Shown here piece after piece: positions 18,796-26,996 of a stretch of 54,138 bases of DNA. This stretch comes from Blastococcus sp. MG754426 (GTDB lineage Bacteria; Actinomycetota; Actinomycetes; Mycobacteriales; Geodermatophilaceae): NCBI RefSeq assembly GCF_021699055.1, contig NZ_SSXC01000020.1, positions 1 to 54,138 of the forward strand. The letters are read 5' to 3'. Within the stretch, counting starts at the first letter, position 1. Each line of letters opens with the position of its first letter. The position numbers and the translations under genes are program-made. The notes beneath the pieces are model-generated. The model saw nothing but the letters and a program-made list of their open reading frames with translations, did not search any database and was not told where the DNA came from.

Positions 18796-19668
18796 TCAGC
18801 CGGTGCAGACCAGACCGCGCTGCAGGGCGGCCAGGTTGGCGGCCATGAGCCCGGGATAGGTCTGCTCGGCCGTCACCCTCTCGATGGGGTGGAGGACGTC
18901 GGTCCCCAGCCCCAGGTCGGCGGCGAGCACCTCCGCCACCGACGACCCCGCCGCCGTGTCGAAGAAGATGGTGCGCGCCCCCGACCGGCGGACGGCGTCG
19001 GCGGCGGCCCGTACCCGGTTCGGCGGCGGCTCCACCTGCGGGTCGAGGCCGGCCACCCCCACCTGGCGCAGCCCGTACCGGTCGGTGAGGTAGCCGAACG
19101 CCTCGTGGGTCGCCAGCAGCGTGGCGCCCCGGCAGGGGGCCAGGGTCTCGGCGTACTCCAGGTCCAGCCGGGCCAGCGAGTCCGCCAGCCGGTCGGCCGA
19201 CGCGGTGTGGTTCGCCGCGTGGTCGGGGTCGAGCGCGGCCAGCTCGTCGGCCACCTGCCGCCCGAGCTCGGCCAGCCGGAGCGGGTCCAGCCAGAAGTGC
19301 GGGTCCGGTCCGCGGTCGGCCACGCCGGCGGCGTCCACGAGGTGCTCGGGCGGCTGCTGCTCCAGGACCTCGTCGACGGCCGGCTGCAGCCCACCGGAGA
19401 GGTGGACCACCAGGTCCGCCTCTCCCAGCGCCGCGACGTCACGGGGCGCCGGCTCCAGCCCGTGGCTGTCACCGCCGGGCGGGACGAGGTTCGCGACCGC
19501 CACGTGCTCGCCCCCGACCTCCTCGGCGACGTACTCCAGCGGGTAGGACGAGACGAAGACGTCGAGCGACCCGTCCGAGGCCCCGGCGGGGCTCCCGCCG
19601 CAGCCGGAGAGCGCGCAGACGACCAGCCCGGCGAGGGCCGCCCTCCGCGCGGCGCCGGCGCCGGTCAC
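18796..19668 (-). CDS. aztC: Zinc ABC transporter substrate-binding lipoprotein (AztC/ZnuA type)
   Basis: A 290-aa cluster A-I metal-binding lipoprotein of the cell surface. The lipobox A-L-S-G-C places the lipidated cysteine at C23. Candidate zinc ligands in family order are H69 (D-S-H-G-L-E-P), H124 (D-P-H-F-W-L-D-P), H188 (A-T-H-E-A-F-G-Y-L) and D237 (F-F-D-T), the 3-His/1-Asp set expected for zinc. The His-rich loop of ZnuA is missing, which fits the AztC subtype that takes zinc from AztD. The GTG start overlaps the aztD stop by four bases. The permease (AztB) and ATPase (AztA) genes are not next to it. Confidence 0.85.
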   Translation of the reverse strand: MTGAGAARRAALAGLVVCALSGCGGSPAGASDGSLDVFVSSYPLEYVAEEVGGEHVAVANLVPPGGDSHGLEPAPRDVAALGEADLVVHLSGGLQPAVDEVLEQQPPEHLVDAAGVADRGPDPHFWLDPLRLAELGRQVADELAALDPDHAANHTASADRLADSLARLDLEYAETLAPCRGATLLATHEAFGYLTDRYGLRQVGVAGLDPQVEPPPNRVRAAADAVRRSGARTIFFDTAAGSSVAEVLAADLGLGTDVLHPIERVTAEQTYPGLMAANLAALQRGLVCTG

Positions 19669-20969
19669 TCGCCCTTCTCGTCGTGCTCGTCGTGCTCCTC
19701 GCCGTCGTGCTCGTGGGCGGCGTGCTCCTCGGCGTCACCCGAGACCCCGGCGAGCTCGATGGGCGTCACCCCCAGGTCGCCGCTCTTCCAGACCTCGCCG
19801 CCCTCGACGTCGACCGCGTGGACCTGCTGGGTGGCCGGCTCGGTCACGTACGCCATGCCGTCGACCACGAAGACCTGCGGGTGCGGGTCCTGCCAGTCCT
19901 GGGACTCCTCCCAGGGGCCGGTGACGGGGATGGAGCGGGTGATCGTGCCGGTGGTCGGGTCGATCACCTGCAGGGCGCCGTCGTAGGTGAGCACCAGGCC
20001 CTCGCCGTCCGGCCCGCGTCCGAAGGAGCGGTACCAGTACGGCGCGGGGAGGTCGACCAGGCGCAGCTCCGCGGTCGTGGTGTCGATCAGCGCGACGGTG
20101 CTGGACCGGTCCTCGGCGCTGCGCTCGTAGTCGCCCAGCACGATCGGCGACCCGTCCGTGCCGAACTGGTTGCCGATCCGCCCGTACTCGTCGGGGCTCT
20201 GGATCTTGGTCAGCTCGCCGCCGGTGTGCAGCACGGCGCCGTCCTGGCAGCCGATGAGGATCGCCTCGTCGGCTGCCACGGTCTCGCCGTGGACGGCGGG
20301 GCAGTCGTCGCGGGCGGCGATCTCCTCGCCGTCGGCGTCGAGGATGCGGACGCCGCTGCGCGACTCCTCGGTGCCCTCGGAGACCAGCATCGTGCCGTCC
20401 TCGAGCTCGACGGCGACGCCGTGGTGGGCCTCCGGGGTGGAGAACCGGGCGAGCTCGACGTCCTCGTCGGCGATGTGGGCGCTGTCGAAGGCGGTGACCT
20501 CGCCGGTGCCGTCGTCGAAGAGCACGGTGCGACCGGCGTGCGCCACCACGTGCCCCGGCGTCTCGGCCTCGAAGAGCACGTCGGTCAGCCGGGGGGCGAC
20601 GGTGTAGTAGTGCGAGTGGTCGCCGTGCGGCTCGGCCCAGGCCCCGCCGTCCAGGAGGCGGAAGCCGCCCTGCGTGGAGACGAGGAAGTGGCGGCCGTCG
20701 CCGGCGGGGTTGAGCCGGTTGAAGCCGTCGAGGGGCTCGTCGGCGAGCACCTCCAGGGTGGTGGCGTCCACCACCAGCAGCCCGCCGTCGTAGGTGACGG
20801 CCAGGCGGGGCTTGTTCGCCCCCACCTCGACGGGTTCGGCGGCGGCGGTCGTGGTCTCCGCCGCGGGCGCGGCGGTGCCGCCGGGATCGGTGGACGCGCA
20901 GCCGGTGACGGCGGCGAGCGGGACGACCGCCGCGAGGGCGGTGGTGCGGAGGGTGGCCAGGGGGCGCAC
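19665..20969 (-). CDS. aztD: Zinc metallochaperone AztD-like lipoprotein
   Basis: A 434-aa exported protein with an N-terminal signal and lipobox A-V-T-G-C (C24). It is followed by a beta-propeller-like body (repeated V-V-D-A-T-T-L-E-V, V-L-F-D-D-G-T-G-E-V, V-I-D-P-T-T-G-T-I) and a His/Asp/Glu-rich tail (H-A-A-H-E-H-D-G-E-E-H-D-E-H-D). Internal histidines in H-G-D-H-S-H-Y-Y are a likely zinc site. AztD proteins deliver periplasmic zinc to AztC. The start at 20969 has GGAG six bases upstream, so longer versions are unlikely. A Zur operator lies 50 bases upstream. Confidence 0.85.
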   Translation of the reverse strand: MRPLATLRTTALAAVVPLAAVTGCASTDPGGTAAPAAETTTAAAEPVEVGANKPRLAVTYDGGLLVVDATTLEVLADEPLDGFNRLNPAGDGRHFLVSTQGGFRLLDGGAWAEPHGDHSHYYTVAPRLTDVLFEAETPGHVVAHAGRTVLFDDGTGEVTAFDSAHIADEDVELARFSTPEAHHGVAVELEDGTMLVSEGTEESRSGVRILDADGEEIAARDDCPAVHGETVAADEAILIGCQDGAVLHTGGELTKIQSPDEYGRIGNQFGTDGSPIVLGDYERSAEDRSSTVALIDTTTAELRLVDLPAPYWYRSFGRGPDGEGLVLTYDGALQVIDPTTGTITRSIPVTGPWEESQDWQDPHPQVFVVDGMAYVTEPATQQVHAVDVEGGEVWKSGDLGVTPIELAGVSGDAEEHAAHEHDGEEHDEHDEKGE

Positions 20970-21018
20970 GGGGTGCTCCTTCACGGGGGGACGGGACGTG
21001 CAGACCTTAACCAAGAGC

Positions 21019-21031
21019 GAGAATCATTCTC
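21019..21031 (-). promoter_or_regulatory. Zur operator upstream of aztD-aztC
   Basis: GAGAATCATTCTC is a perfect 6+1+6 palindrome. Read on the minus strand with its flank it gives AATGAGAATGATTCTC, very close to the known actinobacterial Zur/FurB box core. It is the most AT-rich patch in the window. TTAAGG downstream of it on the minus strand (positions 21010-21005) is a plausible -10, so Zur-Zn bound here would block transcription when zinc is plentiful. Confidence 0.85.
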
Positions 21032-21111
21032 ATTTAGGGGTGTGCCGGAGCCGGCGGGGCGCACGCCCCCGGGAGCCGCGGGAGGTCGGTCCCGCGTGGT
21101 ACCCATGACGC

Positions 21112-21735
21112 GTGGGTGTGCGGAGTCTGCTGGCGCGGGTGGCGGGGGCCGGCGTGCTGGCCGCCGTGCTCTTCGTGGCCTCGACCGCCCTCGCCATCTG
21201 GTGGACGGCCCGGCAGGACGCCCGGCCGCAGTCCGACGCGATCGTGGTCCTCGGCTCCGCCCAGTACAACGGCGTGCCGTCGTCGATCTTCGAGGCCCGG
21301 CTGGAGCACGCGCTGGCGCTCTACGAGCAGGGCGTCGCGCCGGTCGTCGTGACCGTGGGTGGCAAGGCCGCCGGTGACCAGTTCACCGAGGCCGAGGCGG
21401 GTCGCGACTACCTGGCCGGCGCCGGGGTGCCCGCCGAGGCGTTGCTCGCGGTCCCCGAGGGCGTGGACACCCTGGAGAGCATGCGGGTGGTCGGTGCGGC
21501 CTTCGCCGAGCGGGGCTGGGAGCGGGCCGTCCTGGTCACCGACCCCTGGCACGCGATGCGCGCCGAGCGCATGGCCGAGGATGCCGGCATGGAGGCGGAG
21601 AGCTCCCCGACCCGCCAGGGGCCGGCCGTGCAGACCCGCGCCACCCAGGTCCGGTACATCCTGCGGGAGACTGCTGCCTACCTGCTCTACCGCGTGACCG
21701 GTGAGAGCGTCGCCGGCGCACCCGGCATCGGCTGA
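21112..21735 (+). CDS. YdcF/DUF218 family membrane protein
   Basis: A 207-aa protein with one N-terminal membrane helix (about 8-30) and a DUF218 domain. Markers are D-A-I-V-V-L-G-S-A-Q-Y-N-G (43-55), the helix A-R-L-E-H-A-L-A-L-Y-E-Q-G, V-T-V-G-G-K, and E-S-M-R-V-V-G-A followed by V-L-V-T-D-P-W-H-A-M-R-A-E-R. DUF218 proteins include SanA, ElyC and YdcF, linked to envelope integrity and undecaprenyl-phosphate use. The GTG start is divergent from aztD. It reads toward dnaG with an 11-base gap to the next gene. Confidence 0.85.
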   Translation: MGVRSLLARVAGAGVLAAVLFVASTALAIWWTARQDARPQSDAIVVLGSAQYNGVPSSIFEARLEHALALYEQGVAPVVVTVGGKAAGDQFTEAEAGRDYLAGAGVPAEALLAVPEGVDTLESMRVVGAAFAERGWERAVLVTDPWHAMRAERMAEDAGMEAESSPTRQGPAVQTRATQVRYILRETAAYLLYRVTGESVAGAPGIG

Positions 21736-21746
21736 GGGAGGACGCG

Positions 21747-22256
21747 GTGCTCGAACTGGGCAAGGCCGGCACCTCCGGCGTGGGCAAGGGCGTGGTCCCC
21801 GTCCTGTCGGGCGGTGCGCTCGTGGCGAGCCTGCGGGCGGAGAACTGGCGCGAGGCGGCGACGGCCCTCGTCGGCGACCGATCCTGGGTGTTCGCCAAGG
21901 AGAAGGGCGTGCTCACCGGCCGCTGGGACGTCGACCCCGCCGGCACCGCCCGGCTGCGTGCCCGGCAGACGTCGTTCTGGAAGGGCAGCTGGGCGCTCGA
22001 CCTCGACGGCGTCGTCGTCGAGCGGGAGAACGCCTCGGTGTGGAAGGGCACGCACCGCTACACCGCCGGGGGTCGGCCGGTCGCGGAGACGGGGACGACC
22101 GGTGGCTGGTCGCCGCGGCCCACGCTCGACGCCGATCCGTCGGTGCCGCTGCCCCACCAGGTCTTCCTGCTGTGGGTGGAGCTGGTGCTGTCCCGCCGCA
22201 ACACCGCCGTGGTGGCCGGCGCGGTCGGGGTGGCCGTGGTCGGGGGGAGCAGCTGA
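21747..22256 (+). CDS. Unknown beta-rich protein upstream of dnaG
   Basis: A 169-aa protein not securely recognised. After a short start ([14 protein letters not shown]) it consists of short alternating hydrophobic strands rich in Trp ([35 protein letters not shown]). It ends in a hydrophobic helix containing [11 protein letters not shown]. The strand-repeat pattern recalls the tubby/LURP-one-related barrel, which is a guess. GAGGACGCG precedes the GTG. The stop overlaps the dnaG ATG by one base, so it is translated with the primase. Confidence 0.7.
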   Translation: MLELGKAGTSGVGKGVVPVLSGGALVASLRAENWREAATALVGDRSWVFAKEKGVLTGRWDVDPAGTARLRARQTSFWKGSWALDLDGVVVERENASVWKGTHRYTAGGRPVAETGTTGGWSPRPTLDADPSVPLPHQVFLLWVELVLSRRNTAVVAGAVGVAVVGGSS

Positions 22257-24145
22257 TGGCCGGCCGGGGACGCATCCGCGCCGCGGACATCGCGCTGGTG
22301 CGCGAGCGCAGCAAGATCGACGAGGTCGTCGGCGAGCACCTGCAGCTCAAGCGCGCCGGTGGCGGCAGCCTCAAGGGCCTGTGCCCGTTCCACGACGAGA
22401 AGACGCCGTCCTTCCAGGTCACGCCGTCGAGAAACCTCTTCCACTGCTTCGGTTGCGGGGTGGGCGGCGACGTCATCTCGTTCGTCCAGCAGATCGACCA
22501 CCTGTCGTTCACCGAGGCCGTGGAGCTGCTCGCCGGCCGCGCCAACATCGAGCTGAAGTACGAGGACGACGGCGGGCGGCCGACCGCCGGCCCCGACCGC
22601 GCCTCGGTCGGTCAGCGGGCGCGCCTGGTCGCCGCCAACACCGCCGCGGCCGCGTTCTACGCCGAGCAGCTCGGCACCCCGGAGGCCGCGCCCGCCCGCC
22701 AGTTCCTCGCCGACCGCGCCTTCGACCGGCAGGCCGCGCTGGACTTCGGCTGCGGCTACGCCCCCGGCGGCTGGGACGCGCTGACCCGCCACCTGCGCGC
22801 CAAGGGCTTCACCCAGGCCGAGCTGGTGACGGCGGGCCTGGCGAAGGAGTCCTCCCGCGGCACGCTGATCGACCGCTTCCACCGCCGGCTGGTGTGGCCG
22901 ATCCGCGACATCACCGGCGACGTCATCGGCTTCGGCGCCCGCAAGCTCATGGACGACGACCCGGGCCCCAAGTACCTCAACACCCCGGAGACGCCGCTCT
23001 ACAAGAAGAGCTCGGTGCTCTACGGCATCGACCGCGCCAAGCGCGACATCGCCCGCCGGCACCAGGCCGTCGTCGTCGAGGGCTACACCGACGTGATGGC
23101 CTGCCACCTGGCCGGGGTGACGACGGCGGTGGCCTCCTGCGGCACCGCCTTCGGCGCCGAGCACATCGGGGTGCTGCGCCGGCTGCTGATGGACCAGGAC
23201 GAGTTCCGCGGCGAGGTGGTCTACACCTTCGACGGCGACGCGGCCGGCCAGGCGGCGGCGATGAAGACCTTCGCCGAGGACCAGCGCTTCGTCGGGCAGA
23301 CGTTCGTCGCGGTCGAGTCCGAGGGGCGCGACCCGTGCGAGCTGCGCCAGGAGCAGGGCGACGCCGCCGTCCGGGACCTGGTCGCCCGGCGCACGCCGCT
23401 GATCGCCTTCGTGCTGCGCACGACGCTGGCCGGCTACGACCTCGACACCGTGGAGGGCCGGGTCGCCGCGCTGGAGAAGACCGCCCCCCTGGTCGCCGGC
23501 ATCAAGGACCACGCGCTGCGCCCGGCCTACGCCCGGGAGCTCGCCGGGATGATCGGCAACACCGACGAGGCCGAGGTGCTCGAGCGGGTGCGGCGGCTGA
23601 CCGGCGACGGGGGAGGGGCGTCCTCGCGGGGCCGCCCGCGCGCCCCCAAGCGCACGCCGGACGACGCCGCGGTCGCCGTCGAGCGGGAGGCCGTCAAGGC
23701 GGCGCTGCAGGCACCCGAGTACGCGGGTCCGGCGTTCGACGCCGTCCCGCCGGCCGCCTACACCGACCCCGACTACGCCGCCGTCGCCGCGGCGGTGACC
23801 GGGGCGGGCGGCGCCGGCGGGGTGACGGTGACCGGGCCGGCGTGGCTGGACCAGGTGGCCGCGCACTGCGAGCGGGAGAGCGCCCGCGCGCTGCTGACCG
23901 CGCTGGCGGTGGAGCCGATGCGCTCGGTCACCGGCGAGTGCGACCCCTCCTACGTCAACGCCATCCTCGCCCGGCTCCAGGAGATGGCCACCGTGCGCCA
24001 GGTGGCCGCGCTCAAGGGCCGGCTGCAGCGGATGAACCCGGTGGAGCAGGCCGAGGAGTACACGAAGGTCTTCGGGCAGCTCGTCGCCCTGGAGCAGCAG
24101 GCGCGGTCGCTGCGCGAGCGCGCGATGGGCGGGATCGCCTCGTGA
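22256..24145 (+). CDS. dnaG: DNA primase
   Basis: A 629-aa primase making RNA primers at the replication fork. The N-terminal zinc finger has C43, H46, C64 and C67 (C-P-F-H and C-F-G-C). The TOPRIM core has E275 in V-V-V-E-G-Y-T-D-V and D326/D328 in F-D-G-D-A-A-G. The RNA-polymerase-like middle has G-F-G-A-R-K and P-K-Y-L-N-T-P-E-T. The C-terminal 190 residues form the helicase-interaction region after a Gly/Arg/Pro linker (about 460-475). It overlaps both neighbours by one to four bases. Confidence 0.97.
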   Translation: MAGRGRIRAADIALVRERSKIDEVVGEHLQLKRAGGGSLKGLCPFHDEKTPSFQVTPSRNLFHCFGCGVGGDVISFVQQIDHLSFTEAVELLAGRANIELKYEDDGGRPTAGPDRASVGQRARLVAANTAAAAFYAEQLGTPEAAPARQFLADRAFDRQAALDFGCGYAPGGWDALTRHLRAKGFTQAELVTAGLAKESSRGTLIDRFHRRLVWPIRDITGDVIGFGARKLMDDDPGPKYLNTPETPLYKKSSVLYGIDRAKRDIARRHQAVVVEGYTDVMACHLAGVTTAVASCGTAFGAEHIGVLRRLLMDQDEFRGEVVYTFDGDAAGQAAAMKTFAEDQRFVGQTFVAVESEGRDPCELRQEQGDAAVRDLVARRTPLIAFVLRTTLAGYDLDTVEGRVAALEKTAPLVAGIKDHALRPAYARELAGMIGNTDEAEVLERVRRLTGDGGGASSRGRPRAPKRTPDDAAVAVEREAVKAALQAPEYAGPAFDAVPPAAYTDPDYAAVAAAVTGAGGAGGVTVTGPAWLDQVAAHCERESARALLTALAVEPMRSVTGECDPSYVNAILARLQEMATVRQVAALKGRLQRMNPVEQAEEYTKVFGQLVALEQQARSLRERAMGGIAS

Positions 24146-24696
24146 ACCTGGTGGAGAGCCTCCGGCGCCGGTTCGCGCGGCCCCCGGAGGAGGTCCGGGC
24201 GGCGGTGGCCGACCCCGACGAGCGGGTGCTCGCCTGGGGCGTCCTCGCGCGCGGCGCCGGCTGGCTGGTGGCCACCTCCCGCGGCCTGCGGACGGTCGGC
24301 CCGGGCGCCGAGGGCGGTGTGCTCCCGTGGCACGAGGTGGGGCACGCCCGCTGGGCCTCGACCACCGACGGCGGCGGATCTTTCACCGTGACGCCGCTGA
24401 CCGAGGTGGAGCCCGGCGTGCAGGCCCGGCTGCCCGCCGTGCGGCACGTGCTCACCGATGCCGGCGACCTCCCGGCGACCGTGCGCCGGCGGGTCGACCA
24501 GACCATCGTGACCAGCCGGCGCAGCCCGCTGCCCGATCGGGGCGGTCTGCTGCTGGTGGCCCGGCGGGTCCCGGGTCAGGCGGCCCGGGAGTGGACCGTC
24601 GTGTTCGACGACGACGCCGACCGCGACGACCCGGTGGCCCGCGACATCGCGCGGCGCAAGCTCACCGAGGCGCTCGCCGCCGAGCAGCCGGACTGA
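24142..24696 (+). CDS. Unknown protein coupled to dnaG (PH-like start)
   Basis: A 184-aa soluble protein with a GTG start overlapping the dnaG stop by four bases. The opening P-D-E-R-V-L-A-W-G-V-L-A-R-G-A-G-W-L-V-A-T and W-H-E-V-G-H-A-R-W resemble the start of a bacterial PH-like domain. The second half is charged and ends in a helical tail. I know of no assigned function. Tight coupling to the primase suggests co-expression rather than a shared reaction. Confidence 0.75.
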   Translation: MNLVESLRRRFARPPEEVRAAVADPDERVLAWGVLARGAGWLVATSRGLRTVGPGAEGGVLPWHEVGHARWASTTDGGGSFTVTPLTEVEPGVQARLPAVRHVLTDAGDLPATVRRRVDQTIVTSRRSPLPDRGGLLLVARRVPGQAAREWTVVFDDDADRDDPVARDIARRKLTEALAAEQPD

Positions 24697-24709
24697 ACCG
24701 GCCGGCGGC

Positions 24710-24919
24710 TCAGCGCTGGGGCTCGCTGCCCAGCTGGGACTTCAGCGTCGAGACCGCGTCGTCGGCCTTGGCCTGCGCGATGCCCGCGATGCTCTGCAGG
24801 CGCGGGTCGTCCTTGGCGTGCTCCCAGGCGCGGCGGATCTGCTCGTAGCGCTCGCGGCCGGCCCGCGACCCCAGCACGTAGCCGGCGCCGAATCCGGCGA
24901 GGAACGACAGCTTGGCCAC
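24710..24919 (-). CDS. YtxH-like small protein
   Basis: A 69-aa protein with a short glycine-containing hydrophobic start (A-K-L-S-F-L-A-G-F-G-A-G-Y-V-L-G-S-R-A-G) followed by a charged helix (R-E-R-Y-E-Q-I-R-R-A-W-E). This is the YtxH-like pattern common near dnaG and tRNA genes in actinobacteria. The GTG at 24919 is fixed by a perfect AGGAGG five bases upstream; an upstream GTG at 24976 has none. Probably membrane-associated, function unknown. Confidence 0.8.
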   Translation of the reverse strand: MAKLSFLAGFGAGYVLGSRAGRERYEQIRRAWEHAKDDPRLQSIAGIAQAKADDAVSTLKSQLGSEPQR

Positions 24920-25023
24920 GGGAACCTCCTGCGTGAACGGGCGGTGAACAGCGGACACGGTACCTGTGGCGAGCATCGCGCCGCCGTCCGCGAGCCACCC
25001 TCGGGCGGGCTCGGGGCGTGGGG

Positions 25024-25029
25024 TAGTCT
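25024..25029 (+). promoter_or_regulatory. Candidate -10 box (TAGTCT) of tRNA-Asn
   Basis: TAGTCT lies 29 bases before the first base of the tRNA and fits the strong -10 form used for actinobacterial tRNA genes. The discriminator region after it is GC-rich (CGTCGGCGCC), as in stringently controlled promoters. Confidence 0.45.
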
Positions 25030-25058
25030 CGTCGGCGCCAGCGGGTCGCGCCCGCTGA

Positions 25059-25131
25059 TCCCCCGTAGCTCAATTGGCAGAGCATGCGACTGTTAATCGC
25101 AGGGTTATTGGTTCGAGTCCAATCGGGGGAG
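25059..25131 (+). tRNA. tRNA-Asn (anticodon GTT)
   Basis: A complete 73-base cloverleaf. The acceptor stem TCCCCCG pairs with CGGGGGA (25124-25130) and the discriminator base is G. The anticodon stem TGCGA/TCGCA closes the loop CTGTTAA, so the anticodon is GTT at 25092-25094. The T arm contains GTTCGAGTCC. CCA is not encoded. No integrase or repeated 3' end was seen, so it is not an obvious integration site in this window. Confidence 0.97.
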
Positions 25132-25377
25132 CAGCACCGGGCTCCGCCGCATCGACGAGGCCGCACAGGGCTGTTCGCGTCCTCCCTGCCAGAGCGACCG
25201 GCGCGGCCGACGCTCCGTCGAGGGCCGGGTCACGCGGCCGGGCCGCCGGTGACCTGACGGGCGCCCCCTGCGGGTGACCGGGAAGCAGCCGGGCCCTCCT
25301 CGCGGTTGTCGGTGGCGGGACGGACCCCGACATGGCGGAACCCGGACGGTGCCGCCGACCGGCCCGGAGGAGCACAG

Positions 25378-26034
25378 ATGAAGATCGGCATCATCGGCGC
25401 GGGCAACATCGGCGGCAACCTCACCCGGAGGCTCGCCGCCCTTGGGCACGACGTATCCGTGGCCAACTCACGCGGCCCCGGGACCCTCGCGGAGCTCGCC
25501 GCCGAGACCGGCGCCACCGCCGTCCCGGTCGAGCAGGCCGCCCGGGACGCCGAGGTCGTCGTGGTGGCCGTCCCGCAGCGCAGCGTGCCCGACCTCCCCG
25601 CCGGGGTGCTCGACGGCGCGGCCCCGGGTGCTGTCGTCGTCGACACGGGCAACTACTACCCGCAGCGCGACGGTCGGATCGTCCCCATCGAGGACGGGAC
25701 GACGGAGAGCCGGTGGGTCGCCGACCAGCTCGGGCGCCCGGTCGTCAAGGCGTTCAACGGCATCTACGCCCAGCACCTGCTCGACGCCGGCCGGCCCGCA
25801 GGGGCACCGGACCGCCGGGCGCTCCCCGTGGCCGGCGACGACGCCGCCGCCAAGCAGGTGGTGATCGACCTGCTCGACGAGCTGGGCTTCGACGGGGTCG
25901 ATGCCGGCGATCTCGACGGTTCGTGGCGGCAGCAGCCCGGCACACCGGTGTACGGCGCCACCGCTGACGCGGACGGCGTCCGTCGACTGCTGGCGCAGGC
26001 GAGCCCTGAGCGGACCGCGGAGTGGCGCGCCTGA
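25378..26034 (+). CDS. NADPH-dependent F420 reductase-like / NAD(P)-binding oxidoreductase
   Basis: A 218-aa Rossmann protein. The dinucleotide-binding turn is I-G-I-I-G-A-G-N-I-G-G-N-L (3-15), followed by V-A-N-S-R-G-P, where S and R suit NADPH binding. V-V-D-T-G-N-Y-Y and V-K-A-F-N-G-I-Y are typical of F420H2:NADP oxidoreductase relatives. Whether it truly uses F420 cannot be told from sequence. The ATG at 25378 has GGAGG seven bases upstream. It stands alone between the tRNA and a convergent gene. Confidence 0.85.
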   Translation: MKIGIIGAGNIGGNLTRRLAALGHDVSVANSRGPGTLAELAAETGATAVPVEQAARDAEVVVVAVPQRSVPDLPAGVLDGAAPGAVVVDTGNYYPQRDGRIVPIEDGTTESRWVADQLGRPVVKAFNGIYAQHLLDAGRPAGAPDRRALPVAGDDAAAKQVVIDLLDELGFDGVDAGDLDGSWRQQPGTPVYGATADADGVRRLLAQASPERTAEWRA

Positions 26035-26062
26035 CCTGATCGGGGGCCCGGGCCGGGTCAGG
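26030..26062. terminator. Bidirectional hairpin across convergent stops
   Basis: CCTGACC (26030-26036) pairs with GGTCAGG (26056-26062) around a GC-rich loop. The stem includes both stop codons of the convergent genes and is well placed to terminate both transcripts. Confidence 0.5.
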
Positions 26063-26462
26063 TGGGACCGCGACGGCCGTCGAGGTCGGCGACCAGGCGC
26101 CTCGGCGCCCGTGTACGCCAGGCCTCCTCCACCAGCTCGGTGAGCTCCCCGGCCGGGATGCGTTCGAGCCGCACCAGGACGACGGGGTACCCGGCGAAGT
26201 GCGGGGTGGTGAGGAAGGCGGCGGGCGCCGACGCGAGCAGCGCGGCCTTCTCGCCCTCGTCCGCCACGCGCACCCCCAGCAGCGGCTCGTCCTCGTCCGG
26301 CGCCGCGTCGCCGAGCGCCGCCCGTTCCCCCTGCCGGAGCGGCCGCGCCCACACGAACGCCTTCCCGCGCACCCGCCACGAGGGGTGCCCGCCGTACGAG
26401 GGGTGCTCGTCGGTCTCCGGCAGCCCCGAGACGAGCCGCCGGACGTCGTCCCAGGTCGCCAC
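26058..26462 (-). CDS. MmcQ/YjbR family DNA-binding-like protein
   Basis: A 134-aa cyclophilin-like-fold protein of the MmcQ/YjbR family. Signature segments are L-P-E-T-D-E-H-P-S-Y-G-G-H-P-S-W-R-V-R-G-K-A-F-V-W and T-P-H-F-A-G-Y-P-V-V-L-V-R-L. The loop L-R-Q-G-E-R-A-A-L-G-D-A-A-P-D-E-D-E is longer than usual. The family is widely present and poorly understood; DNA binding is suggested from structure only. The GTG start has no clear Shine-Dalgarno and may be leaderless. Confidence 0.88.
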   Translation of the reverse strand: MATWDDVRRLVSGLPETDEHPSYGGHPSWRVRGKAFVWARPLRQGERAALGDAAPDEDEPLLGVRVADEGEKAALLASAPAAFLTTPHFAGYPVVLVRLERIPAGELTELVEEAWRTRAPRRLVADLDGRRGPT

Positions 26463-26554
26463 CCCCGCAGTGTGGCCCCGCAGGGCCCGCGGGTGGGAGG
26501 GTGCCCGTGCCGCGCACCGCGCGACGGCTTGGAACCGTGCAGAGAGGGACGACC

Positions 26555-26926
26555 GTGCCGACCGACCCCTTCGCCGCCTTCCGGGCGGCCGTGGAGTACC
26601 GCGACGTCGACGCCGCGGTGCGGCTGTTCAGCGACGACTGCGTCTTCCTGTCGCCGATCGTGCACGAGCCCTACCGCGGCACCGGGCCGCTGCGCGCGAT
26701 CCTCACCGGGGTGATGTCGGTGTTCGAGGACTTCCGCTACACCGCCTCGTACGGGGGCGACGGCGGGCACGTCCTCGCCTTCGACACCCGGGTCGGCGAC
26801 CGCGCCCTCCAGGGCGTGGACATCCTGCGCGGCCGCGACGGCGTGCTCACCGAGCTGACCGTGATGGTCCGCCCCTACTCGGCCGCGACCGCGCTCCGCG
26901 AGCGGATGGCGGCGCTGCTCGCGTGA
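26555..26926 (+). CDS. Nuclear transport factor 2 (SnoaL-like) family protein
   Basis: A 123-aa single-domain NTF2/SnoaL-like protein with F-R-A-A-V-E-Y-R-D-V-D-A-A-V-R-L-F-S-D-D-C-V-F. The strand region includes P-Y-R-G-T-G-P-L-R-A-I-L, and the ending V-M-V-R-P-Y-S-A-A-T-A-L-R-E-R-M is typical of SnoaL-like proteins of unknown substrate. The GTG at 26555 has AGAGAGGG six bases upstream. No signal peptide is present, unlike the two membrane-anchored NTF2-like proteins elsewhere in the window. Confidence 0.85.
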   Translation: MPTDPFAAFRAAVEYRDVDAAVRLFSDDCVFLSPIVHEPYRGTGPLRAILTGVMSVFEDFRYTASYGGDGGHVLAFDTRVGDRALQGVDILRGRDGVLTELTVMVRPYSAATALRERMAALLA

Positions 26927-26996
26927 GCCGGGGGAGGCGTCGGCCGGCCCCCGTAGGGTGCGGCGGGCAGCCGTCGGCAGCAGGGAGGACGAGGCG

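Noticed and set aside
25059..25131. tRNA-Asn as an integration site for a mobile element
   Set aside because: No integrase gene and no repeated tRNA 3' end were seen downstream within the window.
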